DNA from: Pseudoxanthomonas indica
GTDB lineage: Bacteria; Pseudomonadota; Gammaproteobacteria; Xanthomonadales; Xanthomonadaceae
DNA: 64,000 bases
Direction: 5' to 3'
Assembly (NCBI RefSeq): GCF_900167565.1
Contig: NZ_FUZV01000002.1
Location: forward strand, 1,488,001-1,552,000
Part shown: one piece after another, positions 29,268 through 39,218 of the stretch
Layout: each line of letters begins with the position of its first letter
Numbering within the stretch: position 1 is the first letter of the stretch
The notes under the pieces: generated by a model
What the model saw: only the letters and a program-made list of their open reading frames with translations
Told to the model about the DNA's origin: nothing
The model's database searches: none
Translations under genes and position numbers: made by a program

Positions 29268-29893
29268 TGAGCAGCGTCGTTGCCCTGGACAGCCTGCTGG
29301 CCGCACAGACCCTGTGGCACGCCGGACGCGGCGCGATAGCGCCGGCCGACTGCGAAAGCACCGGCCATGCCGCCCTGGATGCGCTGCTGCCGCAAGGCGG
29401 CTGGCCGAAACGTGCGCTGACCGAGTTGTTGCTGCCGGCCGATGGCGTGGGCGAGCTGGCCTTGCTGATGCCCACGCTGGCGCGCCTGAGCCAGGCCGGC
29501 GGCACCATCGCGGTCATCGCCCCGCCATACATTCCCTATGCGCCCGCCTGGCAGGCAGCGGGCATGGCGCTGGAGCACCTGGCGATCATCGAGGCCAGTC
29601 CACGCGAAGCGCTGTGGGCGTTCGAGCAATGCCTGCGCAGCGGCGCCTGCGCAGCGGTGATCGGCTGGCCGGTGCAGGCCGATGGGCCGGCACTGCGACG
29701 CCTGCAGGTGGCCGCCGACAGCGGCCAATGCCTGGGCTTCGCGCTGCGGGATCGCAAGCACGCGGCCAATCCCTCGGCGGCGTCGCTGCGCCTGGAATAC
29801 AGCTCCCATGCTTCCACACACGGCGCCTGGCACGTACGCAAATGCCGCGGCGGCCATCCGCCCGCGCAGGCGTTTGCCTGGACCCGGCATTGA
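29267..29893 (+). CDS. imuA: ImuA, SOS mutagenesis cassette protein
   Basis: A 208-residue ImuA (SulA/RecA-related) protein of the damage-inducible mutasome. It starts MSSVVALDSLLAAQTLWHAG and has the conserved ALDALLPQGGWPKRALTELL block and the IAVIAPPYIPYAPAW strand. In other species ImuA acts with ImuB and DnaE2 in error-prone translesion synthesis. It overlaps lexA by one base and ends 9 bases before imuB. No signal peptide; cytoplasmic. Confidence 0.92.
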   Translation: MSSVVALDSLLAAQTLWHAGRGAIAPADCESTGHAALDALLPQGGWPKRALTELLLPADGVGELALLMPTLARLSQAGGTIAVIAPPYIPYAPAWQAAGMALEHLAIIEASPREALWAFEQCLRSGACAAVIGWPVQADGPALRRLQVAADSGQCLGFALRDRKHAANPSAASLRLEYSSHASTHGAWHVRKCRGGHPPAQAFAWTRH

Positions 29894-29902
29894 GGCGCGG
29901 CC

Positions 29903-31321
29903 ATGCTCTGGGCTTGTCTATGGTTGCCACAGCTGGCGCTGGATGCCGTCCTCCGCCGTTTGCCTGATCCGGAGATTCCGCTGGCCCTGATCAGCGGGCC
30001 GGCGCAGCTGCGCAACCTGCACGCAGTCAATGGCCAGGCCGCGCAGGCCGGTCTGCGTGCCGGCATGCGCCTGACCGCCGCGCATGCCTTGCAGCCGGAC
30101 CTGGCGATGGTCGAATACGAACCGCAGGCCGAAGCGCACTGGCAGCGTTTCCTCGCCGCCTGGGCATACCGCCACAGTTCGCTGGTGAGTGCGCAATGGA
30201 GTGGTTGTCTGCTGGTGGAAGTGCGCGCCAGTTTCCAATTGCTCGGTCCCTGGCCACGGATTGAACAGCGCCTGCGCGAGGAACTGACCGCGCTGGGATT
30301 CAGCCATCGCATCGCGATGGCGCCCACGCCGCGCGCGGCACGCGTGTTCGCCGGCCTGCGTGATGGCCTGGCCACCCAGCAGGTACCGGCCATGCGCGAC
30401 CTGCTCGACAAGGTGCCGATTCGTCGCGCCGTGTTGCCGGGCGATGCCGGCGAACGCCTGCACCGGATGGGCGTGCGCGATCTGCGTGGCCTGCGTGGCT
30501 TGCCGCGCGATGCGCTGCGCCGCCGTTTTGGCGGGGAGCTGCTCGATCACCTGGATGCCTTGTATGGCGATCGCGAGGATCACCTCAGTTACTACGCGCC
30601 GCCGGACTACTTCGATGCGCGGGTGGAACTGGGCCATGAAGTGGAAAGCCACCTGGCGCTGCTGTTTCCGCTGCGTCGCCTGATCGGCGATCTGTGCACC
30701 TATCTGTCGATCCGCGACGGCGGCGTGCAGCGTTTCGTCTTGCGGCTGGAACACGAAGGCGGACATACCGACGTGGACGTGGGCCTGCTGGCGGCCGAGC
30801 GCGAACCGGCGCTGTTGTTCGAGTTGACCCGCAACCGCCTGGAGCGCGTGTCCATTGCCAAGCCGGTGGTGGCGCTGCGCCTGCTGGCGCGCGAACTGCC
30901 GCCGTTCGTGCCGGCCAGCCGCGATCTGTTCGATCAGCGTCCGCAGCAGGGCATGCCCTGGCCGCAATTACGCGAACGCCTGCGCGCGCGTCTGGGTGAC
31001 AAGGCGGTGTACCAGGTGACGCCGGCCACGGACCCACGCCCGGAACGCGCCTGGCGACGTCTGCAGGGCGATGCACCGCCGATGCAGGACGCTCCCGCGC
31101 GTCCACCGCGCCCGGCCTGGTTGTTGCCGCATCCGGTGCCGCTGCGCGATACGCGTGTACGCATCCTCTCCGGTCCCGAGCGCCTGGAAAGCGGCTGGTG
31201 GGATGGCGAGGATGCGCGCCGCGATTACTACGTGCTGGAAACCTCGCAGGGCCAGCACGCCTGGGCGTTCGCGCCACCGGGCGAGCAGGGCGGCTGGATG
31301 CTGCATGGCTGGTTTGCATGA
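29903..31321 (+). CDS. imuB: ImuB, Y-family polymerase-like mutasome hub
   Basis: A 472-residue DinB-like protein. It starts [20 protein letters not shown], where an active Y-family polymerase would have a catalytic aspartate; this loss is typical of ImuB, which acts as a scaffold linking DnaE2 to the beta clamp. The little-finger region and a C-terminal tail ([18 protein letters not shown]) follow. Its stop overlaps the dnaE2 start as ATGA, so translation is coupled. The ribosome binding site is weak (GGCGCGG). Confidence 0.93.
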   Translation: MLWACLWLPQLALDAVLRRLPDPEIPLALISGPAQLRNLHAVNGQAAQAGLRAGMRLTAAHALQPDLAMVEYEPQAEAHWQRFLAAWAYRHSSLVSAQWSGCLLVEVRASFQLLGPWPRIEQRLREELTALGFSHRIAMAPTPRAARVFAGLRDGLATQQVPAMRDLLDKVPIRRAVLPGDAGERLHRMGVRDLRGLRGLPRDALRRRFGGELLDHLDALYGDREDHLSYYAPPDYFDARVELGHEVESHLALLFPLRRLIGDLCTYLSIRDGGVQRFVLRLEHEGGHTDVDVGLLAAEREPALLFELTRNRLERVSIAKPVVALRLLARELPPFVPASRDLFDQRPQQGMPWPQLRERLRARLGDKAVYQVTPATDPRPERAWRRLQGDAPPMQDAPARPPRPAWLLPHPVPLRDTRVRILSGPERLESGWWDGEDARRDYYVLETSQGQHAWAFAPPGEQGGWMLHGWFA

Positions 31322-34300
31322 GCTGGGATGATCGCGTCGATCAACTGGGCGCCGACACGCCCGGCGTGCGTGCGCCGCGCGCCTGGGAAGTGGCGCAGCG
31401 GATGGGTATATTGGCGGCCAATGACGACGATGCGCATGCCGTCGATCCGTTTCCGGCCTACGCCGAGCTGCATTGCCTGTCCGACTTCTCCTTCCTGCGC
31501 GGCGCGTCCAGCGCAGAAGCGCTGTTCGCGCGCGCCCGCGATTGCGGCTATGAAGCGCTGGCGATCACCGACGAATGTTCGCTGGCCGGCATCGTCCGCG
31601 CCCTGGAGGCCTCGCGCGCCAGCGGCCTGAAGCTGATCGTCGGCAGCGAGTTCCGCCTGCACGATGGCCTGCGCCTGGTCCTGCTGGTGGAAAACCTGCA
31701 CGGCTACAGCCGGCTGTGCGAACTGATTACGCGTGCCCGGCGTGCGGCGCCCAAGGGGCATTACAAGTTGACGCGAGGTGATGTGGAGAGATGGCTGGTT
31801 GAAGCCGGCCCTCACCCCAACCCTCTCCCGCAAGCGGGAGAGGGGGAAAAGCGCGGGCAAGCGGGAGAGAACGCGTCTGTACTCCCTCTCCCGCTTGCGG
31901 GAAAGAACAAATCTGTACTCCCTCTCCCGCTTGCGGGAGAGAACAAATCTGTACTCCCTCTCCCGCTTGCGGGAGAGGGTTGGGGTGAGGGCAAACCGCC
32001 GACCAACGGCCTGTACGCGCTATGGCTTCCGGCCAAGCAACCCGATCCCGATGAAGCGCACTGGCTCAAACAGATCTTCAATGACCGCGCCTTCCTGGCC
32101 ATCGAACTGCACCGCGAACAGGACGACCAGGCCCGCCTGCACCAACTGCAACAACTGGCGCAGGAACTGGGCCTCACCGCCCTCGCCAGCGGCGACGTGC
32201 ACATGGATCTGCGCCGGCATCGCATCCTGCAGGACACGCTCACCGCGATTCGCCATGGCTGCACCCTGGCCGAAGGCGGCGCTCATCTGTTCCGCAATGG
32301 CGAGCGTCATCTGCGCACGCGACGCGCCCTCGGCAACATCTATCCGCACGCGCTGCTGCAAGCCAGCGTGCAACTGGCGCGGCGCTGCACGTTCCATCTG
32401 GACGACGTCCGCTACCGGTATCCCGCCGAACTGGTGCCCGCCGGCCACACTCCCGCCAGCTACCTGCGTGAACTGACCGAAGCCGGCATGCGCCAGCGCT
32501 GGCCCGAAGGCGTGCCACCGGCCATCGTCAAACAGATCGATGACGAACTGGATCTGATCGCGCGACTGAACTACGAAGCCTTCTTCCTGACCGTGGAAGA
32601 CATCGTCCGCTACGCCCGTTCGCGCGAGATCCTCTGCCAGGGGCGCGGTTCGGCGGCCAATTCGGCGGTCTGTTTCGCGCTGGGCATCACCGCGGTCAAC
32701 CCGGGCGAGAGCCGCCTGCTGATGGCGCGCTTCCTGTCCGAGGAACGCAACGAGCCACCGGACATCGACGTGGACTTCGAGCACGAACGTCGCGAGGAAG
32801 TGCTGCAGTACGTCTACGGAAAATACGGACGCGAACGCGCGGCGCTGGCGGCCACGGTGATCCGCTATCGCGGCAAGAGCGCCGTGCGCGACGTGGCCAA
32901 GGTGTTCGGGCTGCCGCCGGATCAGATCGCGCTGCTGGCCGAATGCCATGGCTGGGGCAATGGCGAAACGCCGATGGAGCAGCGCCTGCGCGAGGCCGGC
33001 TTCGAGCCGGACAACCCGCTGATCGCGCGCGTACTGGCCATCGCCCGGCAGTTGAACAACCATCCGCGCCACCTGTCGCAGCACGTGGGCGGCTTCGTGA
33101 TCAGCGACGCGCCGCTGTCCACGCTGGTGCCGGTGGAAAACGCCGCCATGGACGATCGCACCATCATCCAGTGGGACAAGGATGATCTGGAAACCATGAA
33201 ACTGCTCAAGGTCGATTGCCTGGCCCTGGGCATGCTCACCTGCATCCGCAAGGCGGTGCAGTTGATCGAACGCCATCGTGGCTATGCGCTCGACATCGCC
33301 CGCCTGCCCAAGGATGAGCCGGAAACCTTCGCGATGATCCAGGCCGCCGACACCGTGGGCGTGTTCCAGATCGAATCGCGCGCGCAGATGAGCATGCTGC
33401 CGCGGCTCAAGCCCAAAACCTTCTACGATCTGGTGGTGGAAGTGGCGATCGTCCGCCCCGGTCCGATCCAGGGCGGCATGGTCCATCCCTATCTGCGCCG
33501 GCGCATGGGCAAGGAACAGCCAACCTATCCCTCGCCGGGGATCGAGGAAATCCTCAAGCCCACCCTGGGCGTGCCGCTGTTCCAGGAGCAGGTGATGGAG
33601 CTGGTGATACACGCCGGCTACCTGCCGCACGAAGCCGACAACCTGCGCCGTTCGATGGCAGCCTGGCGGCACGGCGGCGACATGGAGCCGCATCGCGCGC
33701 GCATCCGCGGGTTGATGGAGGAAAAGGGCTATGCCTCGGAATTCATCGATCAGATCTTCGAGCAGATCAAGGGCTTTGGTTCCTACGGTTTTCCGCAGAG
33801 CCACGCGGCCTCGTTCGCCAAGCTGGTCTACATCAGCTGCTGGTTGAAGCGGCACGAGCCGGCGGCATTCGCCTGCGCACTGTTGAACGCGCAGCCGATG
33901 GGATTCTATTCGGCTAGCCAGATCGTGCAGGACGCACGCCGTGGCCGCGCCGCACGCGTGCCAGTGGAGGTATTTCCGGTGGACGTGACGATCAGCGACT
34001 GGGACAACACGCTGGAAGGCGGCGACCGCCGCGGCGAGGGCAGGGATGCGCAGGCGGCGATCCGCCTGGGCCTGCGCCAGGTGCATGGCTTGGCCGAAGC
34101 CGCCGCGCAGGCGATCCTGCAGGCGCGACGGCAGCGCCGCTTCGCCAGCGTGGAAGACCTGTGCCTGCGCGCGAGGCTCGATGAGAAGGCGCGCGGCGTA
34201 TTGGCCGAAGCCGGTGCGTTGTCCGCGTTGGCAGGCCATCGCCACAATGCGCGCTGGGCCGTAGCCGGCATCGAACGCCAGCGTCCCCTGTTGCCCGGCA

Positions 34301-34755
34301 GCCCGGACGAGATCCAGGTAAGCCTGCCGGCCCCGCGTTCGGGCGAAGACGTGCTGTCCGACTACCGCGCCATGGGCCTGAGCCTGCGTGCGCATCCGCT
34401 GTCACTGCTGCGCGAGCAGCTCAGCGCACGTCGCGTGCTGGACTCGCGCCAGCTGCGCGATCAGCCGCACGGACGCGGCGTGCATGCGGCCGGCATCGTC
34501 ACCCAGCGCCAGCGGCCGGGCACCGCCAGCGGCACCATCTTCGTCACCCTGGAAGACGAGCACGGCATGGTCAACGTGATCGTCTGGCCGGATCTGGCGC
34601 AGCGCCAGCGCAGGGCCTTGCTGGGCGCACGCCTGTTGTCGGTGCGTGGTCGCTGGGAACAGGTGGACGGCGTGCAGCATCTGATCGCCAACCAGTTGCA
34701 GGACATGAGCGATCTGCTCGGCGCCCTGCAGACCAGTTCGCGGGATTTCCAATGA
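31318..34755 (+). CDS. dnaE2: Error-prone DNA polymerase DnaE2 (ImuC)
   Basis: A 1,145-residue C-family polymerase that extends DNA past lesions with ImuA and ImuB. The N-terminal PHP domain begins [20 protein letters not shown]. The catalytic acids are in [16 protein letters not shown] near residue 481, with [20 protein letters not shown] downstream. A C-terminal OB domain ends [20 protein letters not shown]. Residues about 165-225, inside the PHP region, are encoded by a palindromic repeat element inserted in frame (31809-31991), so the protein is about 60 residues longer than usual. Otherwise the frame is intact. Starts at the ATG overlapping the imuB stop. Confidence 0.93.
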   Translation: MSWDDRVDQLGADTPGVRAPRAWEVAQRMGILAANDDDAHAVDPFPAYAELHCLSDFSFLRGASSAEALFARARDCGYEALAITDECSLAGIVRALEASRASGLKLIVGSEFRLHDGLRLVLLVENLHGYSRLCELITRARRAAPKGHYKLTRGDVERWLVEAGPHPNPLPQAGEGEKRGQAGENASVLPLPLAGKNKSVLPLPLAGENKSVLPLPLAGEGWGEGKPPTNGLYALWLPAKQPDPDEAHWLKQIFNDRAFLAIELHREQDDQARLHQLQQLAQELGLTALASGDVHMDLRRHRILQDTLTAIRHGCTLAEGGAHLFRNGERHLRTRRALGNIYPHALLQASVQLARRCTFHLDDVRYRYPAELVPAGHTPASYLRELTEAGMRQRWPEGVPPAIVKQIDDELDLIARLNYEAFFLTVEDIVRYARSREILCQGRGSAANSAVCFALGITAVNPGESRLLMARFLSEERNEPPDIDVDFEHERREEVLQYVYGKYGRERAALAATVIRYRGKSAVRDVAKVFGLPPDQIALLAECHGWGNGETPMEQRLREAGFEPDNPLIARVLAIARQLNNHPRHLSQHVGGFVISDAPLSTLVPVENAAMDDRTIIQWDKDDLETMKLLKVDCLALGMLTCIRKAVQLIERHRGYALDIARLPKDEPETFAMIQAADTVGVFQIESRAQMSMLPRLKPKTFYDLVVEVAIVRPGPIQGGMVHPYLRRRMGKEQPTYPSPGIEEILKPTLGVPLFQEQVMELVIHAGYLPHEADNLRRSMAAWRHGGDMEPHRARIRGLMEEKGYASEFIDQIFEQIKGFGSYGFPQSHAASFAKLVYISCWLKRHEPAAFACALLNAQPMGFYSASQIVQDARRGRAARVPVEVFPVDVTISDWDNTLEGGDRRGEGRDAQAAIRLGLRQVHGLAEAAAQAILQARRQRRFASVEDLCLRARLDEKARGVLAEAGALSALAGHRHNARWAVAGIERQRPLLPGSPDEIQVSLPAPRSGEDVLSDYRAMGLSLRAHPLSLLREQLSARRVLDSRQLRDQPHGRGVHAAGIVTQRQRPGTASGTIFVTLEDEHGMVNVIVWPDLAQRQRRALLGARLLSVRGRWEQVDGVQHLIANQLQDMSDLLGALQTSSRDFQ
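31809..31991 (+). mobile_element. REP/MITE-like palindromic element inserted in frame in dnaE2
   Basis: The element is 183 bp (61 codons) with perfect 36-bp terminal inverted repeats at 31809-31844 and 31956-31991. Each end begins or finishes with CCCTCACCCCAACCCTCTCC or its complement. Inside, a 36-bp unit (TCTGTACTCCCTCTCCCGCT plus TGCGGGARAGAACAAA) repeats, giving [16 protein letters not shown] peptides. This sequence class is a very common intergenic repeat in proteobacteria; finding it inside a coding region without a frameshift is unusual. Confidence 0.9.
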
Positions 34756-35324
34756 GCAACGACCTGTTCGGCGCCAGCGCCCTGCGCCTGGTCGACGATG
34801 CCCAGGGCGGCATCCGCTACTGGCCGGACTTCGTCGATGCCGCCGTGGCCGAACACTGGTTCGCGCAACTGCAGGCCAGGGCCGCCTGGACCCACCTGCA
34901 GCGGCCGATGTACGACCGCATCGTCGATGTGCCGCGCCTGCTGGCCAGCTACGACGTCGAGGATTTCCCCGATGATCTACCGCTGCGCGACATGCTGCTG
35001 CGGGTGCAGGCCACCGCGCCGGCGCCGTATTCGCGCGTCGGCATGAACCTTTATCGTGACGGCAATGACAGCGTCGCCATGCACAGCGACAAGCTGCATA
35101 TCCTGCGCGAGGGCCATCCCATCACGCTGATCTCTCTGGGCGCACCGCGCAGGATGCTGATCAAGCCCAAGCAGGGCGAGGGCAGGGCCATTGCGATTGA
35201 TCTGATGCCCGGCAGCCTGTTGAGCATGAGCCATGCCTCGCAGATGACCCACGAGCATGGCATTCCCAAAACCCGCAAGCCGCAGGGGCCGCGGATCAGT
35301 GCGGTGTTCCGGGTCAGGCCTTGA
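34752..35324 (+). CDS. alkB: AlkB-like 2-oxoglutarate/Fe(II) dioxygenase, DNA alkylation repair
   Basis: A 190-residue AlkB-family enzyme that oxidatively removes methyl lesions from DNA bases. Iron ligands are His111 and Asp113 ([10 protein letters not shown]) and probably His169 (THEHGIPKT). Arg182 (PRISAVFRV) would bind 2-oxoglutarate. It overlaps the dnaE2 stop as ATGA, so it belongs to the SOS operon. Direct repair coupled to error-prone synthesis makes functional sense. Its 3' end overlaps the convergent DUF1801 gene by 11 bases. Confidence 0.92.
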   Translation: MSNDLFGASALRLVDDAQGGIRYWPDFVDAAVAEHWFAQLQARAAWTHLQRPMYDRIVDVPRLLASYDVEDFPDDLPLRDMLLRVQATAPAPYSRVGMNLYRDGNDSVAMHSDKLHILREGHPITLISLGAPRRMLIKPKQGEGRAIAIDLMPGSLLSMSHASQMTHEHGIPKTRKPQGPRISAVFRVRP

Positions 35325-35766
35325 TCGTTTTGCTCGCCTTCTTCGCGCGCGGCGAGGCTGACTTCTTCGCGGCATTGAAGGCAGCGGCTTCGCGGAGCAG
35401 CGCCTGCAGTGCTTTGCCGTTGATCGCGTCGGTCTGCTGGATGTCGATGGCGCGGCGGGTGTTGCCTTCCAGGCTGCTGTTGAACAGTTTGGCGGGATCC
35501 TTGAGCGCGGCGCCGTGGGCGAAGGTGAGCTTGACCTTGTCCTTGTAGGTTTCGCCCGTACAGATAATCCCGTCGCTGGACCACACCGGCGTGCCGCGCC
35601 ACTTCAGCTCTTCCACCACCGCGGGTACCGCGTCGTGGATCACCTGGCGCACGCGCGAAAGCGTGTCGCCGCGCCAATCGCGCAACTCGTCGATGCGGGC
35701 GTCAATCGCGGCCGATGCATCATCGGCGGAAGCGGCCGGCGTGCTGCCGTTGCTGGTTTTCTTCAT
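35314..35766 (-). CDS. DUF1801 domain protein (copy 1)
   Basis: A 150-residue small soluble protein. The DUF1801/YdhG-like core is WRGDTLSRVRQVIHDAVPAV, then EELKWRGTPVWSSDGIICTG and YKDKVKLTFAHGAALKDP. The C terminus is Lys/Ala-rich ([17 protein letters not shown]), resembling nucleic-acid-binding tails. Function of the family is unsettled. A second, diverged DUF1801 gene lies 31 bases upstream on the same strand. It is convergent with alkB. Confidence 0.82.
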   Translation of the reverse strand: MKKTSNGSTPAASADDASAAIDARIDELRDWRGDTLSRVRQVIHDAVPAVVEELKWRGTPVWSSDGIICTGETYKDKVKLTFAHGAALKDPAKLFNSSLEGNTRRAIDIQQTDAINGKALQALLREAAAFNAAKKSASPRAKKASKTIKA

Positions 35767-35797
35767 GGCGTACTCGTTGCAGGGCAGGGTGGGTGAT

Positions 35798-36262
35798 CTA
35801 CATCTTCTCGCCGGGCAGCCGGCTGGCCTGCTTCACCCAGTCGGTGAAGCGGGCTTCGTCCAGGGGTTCGGCCTGACTGATGTGCAGGTAGCGCGTCTCG
35901 GCGGTTTTCGAGGCGACCGGCGGTTGCGGCTTCAACGAGGTGCCACGGAAGAAGGCCAGCTTGATGTACTTGTCGAAGCAGTGGAAGCTCAGGAACCAGT
36001 GGTCGTCCTGCAAGCCATACATCGGCGAGTTCCATTTCACCGCCTTGTGGACGTTGGGCACGGCCGCGTCTATCAGTGCATCCAGTCGACGGCCGACGTC
36101 GCGCTTCCAGTCCGGCATGGCGTTGATGTACGCATCGATCGACGCTTGCCCGTAACCCTTGGGTATCTGCGGATTGCCACCGGCAAGCAGCTTCGGCGCA
36201 GTCTTGCCGGCGGATGCGTCATGGGGTGCGGCAGCGGTCTTGCGGGAGGTCTTGCCGGTCAC
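35798..36262 (-). CDS. DUF1801 domain protein (copy 2)
   Basis: A 154-residue paralogue of the next gene. The domain is visible as DWKRDVGRRLDALIDAAVPN, KAVKWNSPMYGLQDDHWFLS and YIKLAFFRGTSLKPQPP. A basic, alanine-rich N terminus precedes it (MTGKTSRKTAAAPHDASAGK). The pair may form a two-gene operon. Start ATG at 36260-36262 lies 60 bases past the histidine kinase stop, so read-through from the kinase is possible. Confidence 0.8.
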   Translation of the reverse strand: MTGKTSRKTAAAPHDASAGKTAPKLLAGGNPQIPKGYGQASIDAYINAMPDWKRDVGRRLDALIDAAVPNVHKAVKWNSPMYGLQDDHWFLSFHCFDKYIKLAFFRGTSLKPQPPVASKTAETRYLHISQAEPLDEARFTDWVKQASRLPGEKM

Positions 36263-36322
36263 CAGGATGCTCCGGACTGAGGCGTGAACTGCGGACCATA
36301 CCTCATCTGCAAACCAGGATCC

Positions 36323-37570
36323 TCAGCCGGCCGTTTCCAAGGGCAACTGGAATTCGAACATGGTTCCGTTCGCCTCGGTGGAGATGACCTTGAGTGAGCC
36401 GCCATGCGCGATGGCGATCTGCGAGGCGATGTACAGACCCAGGCCCAGACCGGGCTCCAGCCGTCCCTCGTCCTGGCGATTGAAGGGCTCGAAGATGCGC
36501 TCGATCTTGCCGGCAGTGATCGTGCCGCGATTGGCCACGCTGAGGCGGAGGCAGTTTCCCCGCGTGCTGGCGATGGCCTGGATGGCGGTGCTCGGATGGC
36601 CATGCACGATGGCGTTGATCAGCAGGTTGCTCAACAGCTGCGCAAGCCGATGCGGATCACAATCCACCGGCGCTTCGATGTTGATGGACGCCTGCACGGT
36701 GGTTTCCGGATGCGCCTGGCGGATTTCCTCGACCGCCGCACACAACAGTTCTTCCAGGCGTCCGGCTTCGCGGTTGTCCAGGGGCACGCCGCCAGCCAGG
36801 CGACCACGCGCAAAGTCCATGGTCACTTCGATCAGTTCGGCCATGCGCTTCACGCTTTGCTGGATATGCCCGACCTGCTTTTCCTGGCGACCGTTCAACT
36901 CGCCCATCTCCAGCAACGAGGCCGCCATGCCAATCGACTGCAGCGGGTTTCGCAGGTCGTGCGCCAATACGGCGATGAACTCTTCGCGCTGTTTGGCGAC
37001 GCGCTGCGCCTCGACCAGGTCCTGGTGCGAGTGCTCCAGTTTCTCCTGCGACTGCATCAGGGAAGACGACCTCTGCTCCAGCTCGGCATCGGCCGTGAGC
37101 CGTTCCCCGGAACTGTCCAGCGCCGAACCGTAGAGATTGGCCAGGCGCTGCATCGCGTCGATCACCGCCGGGGTGACCCGCCGCGGTTCGGGGTCGAAAG
37201 CGCACAGCGTGCCGAACAGCTCGCCATCGTGCGTATACAGCGGAACCGCGACATAGCTGCGCATGCCGAGTTGCCCGGGCAGCGGGTTGTCGCGCACGTC
37301 CGGGTCGCGTTCGGCATCGGAAAAGAACACCGGCGCGCAGGTCTCGCGAACTTCGTGGCAAAAGGTCAGGCGTGCATCCAGCACTTCGCCCACGCTCACC
37401 CCATAGCCGGCGCGATCCACGGCGTCCACCGCCAGCCAGACGCGGTCAGTCACCCGCGCGGCGACGACGCAACGCATTCCCGTGACGTGGGCAGCCAGCT
37501 CCAGCACGTCCTGACTGTTTCCGGAGGAGACTGCCATCCGCAGGTTCTGGACCGCTTTGCCCAGTCGCAT
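36323..37570 (-). CDS. GAF-domain sensor histidine kinase
   Basis: A 415-residue soluble kinase with no membrane segment. An N-terminal GAF domain covers about residues 20-165 (GMRCVVAARVTDRVWLAVDA, then MRSYVAVPLYTHDGELFGTL). A coiled coil around residues 170-205 leads into the HisKA H-box VLAHDLRNPLQSIGMAASLL. The HATPase domain has its N-box in LLSNLLINAIVHGHP and the G-box LGLGLYIASQIAIAHGG. The response-regulator partner is not adjacent. I chose the ATG at 37570 (MRLGKAVQNLR); an in-frame TTG at 37618 is less likely. The gene starts about 85 bases from the tmRNA terminator. Confidence 0.88.
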   Translation of the reverse strand: MRLGKAVQNLRMAVSSGNSQDVLELAAHVTGMRCVVAARVTDRVWLAVDAVDRAGYGVSVGEVLDARLTFCHEVRETCAPVFFSDAERDPDVRDNPLPGQLGMRSYVAVPLYTHDGELFGTLCAFDPEPRRVTPAVIDAMQRLANLYGSALDSSGERLTADAELEQRSSSLMQSQEKLEHSHQDLVEAQRVAKQREEFIAVLAHDLRNPLQSIGMAASLLEMGELNGRQEKQVGHIQQSVKRMAELIEVTMDFARGRLAGGVPLDNREAGRLEELLCAAVEEIRQAHPETTVQASINIEAPVDCDPHRLAQLLSNLLINAIVHGHPSTAIQAIASTRGNCLRLSVANRGTITAGKIERIFEPFNRQDEGRLEPGLGLGLYIASQIAIAHGGSLKVISTEANGTMFEFQLPLETAG

Positions 37571-37654
37571 GGCGCCCCACCCACCTTGTGTTGCCTGCGG
37601 AAAAAATGCGCCGCGCAAGCCCGATTGTCCAGCGGCGCAGCGCGGGCGCCCAAC

Positions 37655-37685
37655 AAAAAAGCCGGGACCTTGCGGTCTCGGCTTT
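37655..37685 (-). terminator. Intrinsic terminator of tmRNA
   Basis: On the minus strand GCCGAGACC pairs with GGTCCCGGC around GCAA (one mismatch), flanked by AAA on the left and followed by TTTTTT. Confidence 0.85.
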
Positions 37686-37691
37686 CGTGTT

Positions 37692-38045
37692 TGGTGGAGG
37701 TGGGGGGAATTGAACCCCCGTCCGAAGGCACTCCATCCCCGGTACTACATGCTTATCCCACCGTTGGATCTCGTCCCCAGGCAGCACGGCGAGCAAAGCG
37801 CACCTTGGGACCAGCCTGTTTCAGGTTGACCGGGCGCTGACAGGCAACCACTCCCGGCGATTCCGTGATAATGACCCTACGCTACGAACACGGACACAAG
37901 TAGTTTCGGGGCTTACGCCTTAAGCGGCGAGAGCGTAGTTGTCGTCGTTGGCAACTAGAGTTTTGCCGCTGGATTAACGAGGAAAGCTGCCCCCTCGGCA
38001 TGCACCAGGTAATTTCGCAACCCCCGTCGAAGCCAGTGCACCCCC
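37692..38045 (-). ncRNA. ssrA: Transfer-messenger RNA (tmRNA)
   Basis: About 354 nt including CCA. The 5' end GGGGGTGCACTGGCTTCGAC and the 3' end, whose T-arm reads GGGGGTTCAATTCCCCCCAC before CTCCACCA, form the tRNA-like domain; GGGGGTG pairs with CACCTCC in the acceptor stem (one G-U). The tag frame is 37920-37952, coding ANDDNYALAA then TAA, a typical gammaproteobacterial degradation tag. It rescues stalled ribosomes with SmpB, encoded next door on the same strand. Confidence 0.96.
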
Positions 38046-38085
38046 GGGAGACGTCAAAACTTCCTGACCCAAGCAGTGTAGGGGC

Positions 38086-38260
38086 GGGTGCGGGGATTCA
38101 CAAGCAAAGGGCCCCAGACCTGTTCAGCGATCTTCATCGCCAGTTACAGCCCTCTTGGTAAGGGGGCGATTCGCGGCGAAGCCGCGAATGGGGGATCGGG
38201 GGTACATAGCGGGGCCCGAGGTTTGCGCAGCAAATCTAGGGGTGAAGGTGCGTAGCAGCT
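38086..38260 (-). repeat. Multi-hairpin intergenic module between smpB and tmRNA
   Basis: Three dyads lie in a row: ATTCGCGGC/GCCGCGAAT (38169-38189, perfect, 3-base loop), AGGTTTGC/GCAAATCT (38219-38237, one G-U) and GTGAAG/CTTCAC (38242-38264). The last probably helps terminate smpB. The block looks like a dispersed intergenic repeat, but a second copy is not visible in this window. The tmRNA promoter must also lie in or near here; I cannot place it. Confidence 0.5.
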
Positions 38261-38749
38261 TCACGCATTTTTATTGTGCGCGCGCATCACGCGGGCTTTC
38301 TCGCGTTCCCAGTCGCGCTCCTTGCTGGTGGCACGCTTGTCGTGGCTCTGCTTGCCCTTGGCCAGCGCAAGTTCGGCTTTGATCTTGTTGGCCTTCCAGT
38401 ACAAGGAGGTGATGATCAAGGTGTAACCGTCACGCTCGACCTTGCCGATGAGGGTGTCGATCTCGCGACGATGCAGCAGCATCTTGCGGGTGCGGCGATC
38501 ATCCGTCACCACGTGACTGGAAGCCTGGATGAGGGGGGTGATCTGCGCACCGAACAGGAAAATCTCGCCGTTGCGGATCATGGCGTAGCTTTCGGTGATG
38601 TTGGCGCGGCCGGCGCGGATGGCCTTGAGTTCCCAGCCCTGCAGGGCGAGGCCGGCCTCGAAGCGATCCTCCAGGTGGTACTCGTGGCGGGCGCGCTTGT
38701 TCAACGCGATGGTGCCAGTTGCTTTATTCTTGTCCGGTTTCTTTCCCAT
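38261..38749 (-). CDS. smpB: SsrA-binding protein SmpB
   Basis: A 162-residue SmpB that delivers tmRNA to stalled ribosomes. The core [29 protein letters not shown]-type block ([20 protein letters not shown]), and [20 protein letters not shown] are diagnostic. The basic C-terminal tail ([20 protein letters not shown]) fits the decoding-centre probe. I chose the ATG at 38749 ([12 protein letters not shown]), the usual start. It is divergent from ratA with a 40-bp gap, the arrangement usual in this group. Confidence 0.96.
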   Translation of the reverse strand: MGKKPDKNKATGTIALNKRARHEYHLEDRFEAGLALQGWELKAIRAGRANITESYAMIRNGEIFLFGAQITPLIQASSHVVTDDRRTRKMLLHRREIDTLIGKVERDGYTLIITSLYWKANKIKAELALAKGKQSHDKRATSKERDWEREKARVMRAHNKNA

Positions 38750-38789
38750 CCGTTTATTGTCGCCGAAGGCGGAACCACAAGCGAGCCAC

Positions 38790-39218
38790 ATGCAGACCAT
38801 CCGCCGCAGCGCCCTGGTCGAACACGCCGCCAGCCGGATGTTCGACCTGGTCAACGACGTCGCCGCCTATCCCCGCCGCTTTGACTGGTGCAGTGGGGCG
38901 GACATCATCGAAAACGCCGACAACCGCCTGGTCGCCCGGCTGGATCTGGGCCTGGGCTCACTCAAGACCTGGTTCACCACCGAGAACACCTTGGAGCGGC
39001 CGCACCGCATCGACATGAAGCTGGTCGATGGTCCGTTCAAGAAACTGCACGGTCAGTGGGATTTCCACGCCCTGGACGAGAGCGCCTGCAAGGTCACGCT
39101 GACCTTGAGCTTCGAACCCGCCAGCAAGTTGCTGGTGCCGGCGTTGGCGCTGGGCTTCCAGTCGCTGGCCGATCGCATGGTGGACGATTTTGTCCGCGTG
39201 GCTGATCGCGGCGGATAG
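38790..39218 (+). CDS. ratA: RatA-family START-domain protein
   Basis: A 142-residue polyketide cyclase/START-like protein. It begins [20 protein letters not shown], followed by [20 protein letters not shown], and [20 protein letters not shown] near the end. In E. coli RatA is described as interfering with ribosome subunit association; homologues (Coq10 type) bind ubiquinone, so the true role is open. I used the ATG at 38790. The stop is immediately followed by the rnfH ATG. Confidence 0.9.
   Translation: MQTIRRSALVEHAASRMFDLVNDVAAYPRRFDWCSGADIIENADNRLVARLDLGLGSLKTWFTTENTLERPHRIDMKLVDGPFKKLHGQWDFHALDESACKVTLTLSFEPASKLLVPALALGFQSLADRMVDDFVRVADRGG

Noticed and set aside
31870..31991. CRISPR-like periodic repeats
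   Set aside because: The period of 36 bp has no variable spacers; the repeats are contiguous palindromic REP units in a coding frame.
32020..34395. 791-codon minus-strand open frame opposite dnaE2
   Set aside because: Antisense of the polymerase; no recognisable motif.
37692..37760. tRNA-like arm on the minus strand
   Set aside because: It is the 3' part of tmRNA: the T-arm and CCA continue to a 5' half 350 bases away, with a tag-coding frame in between.
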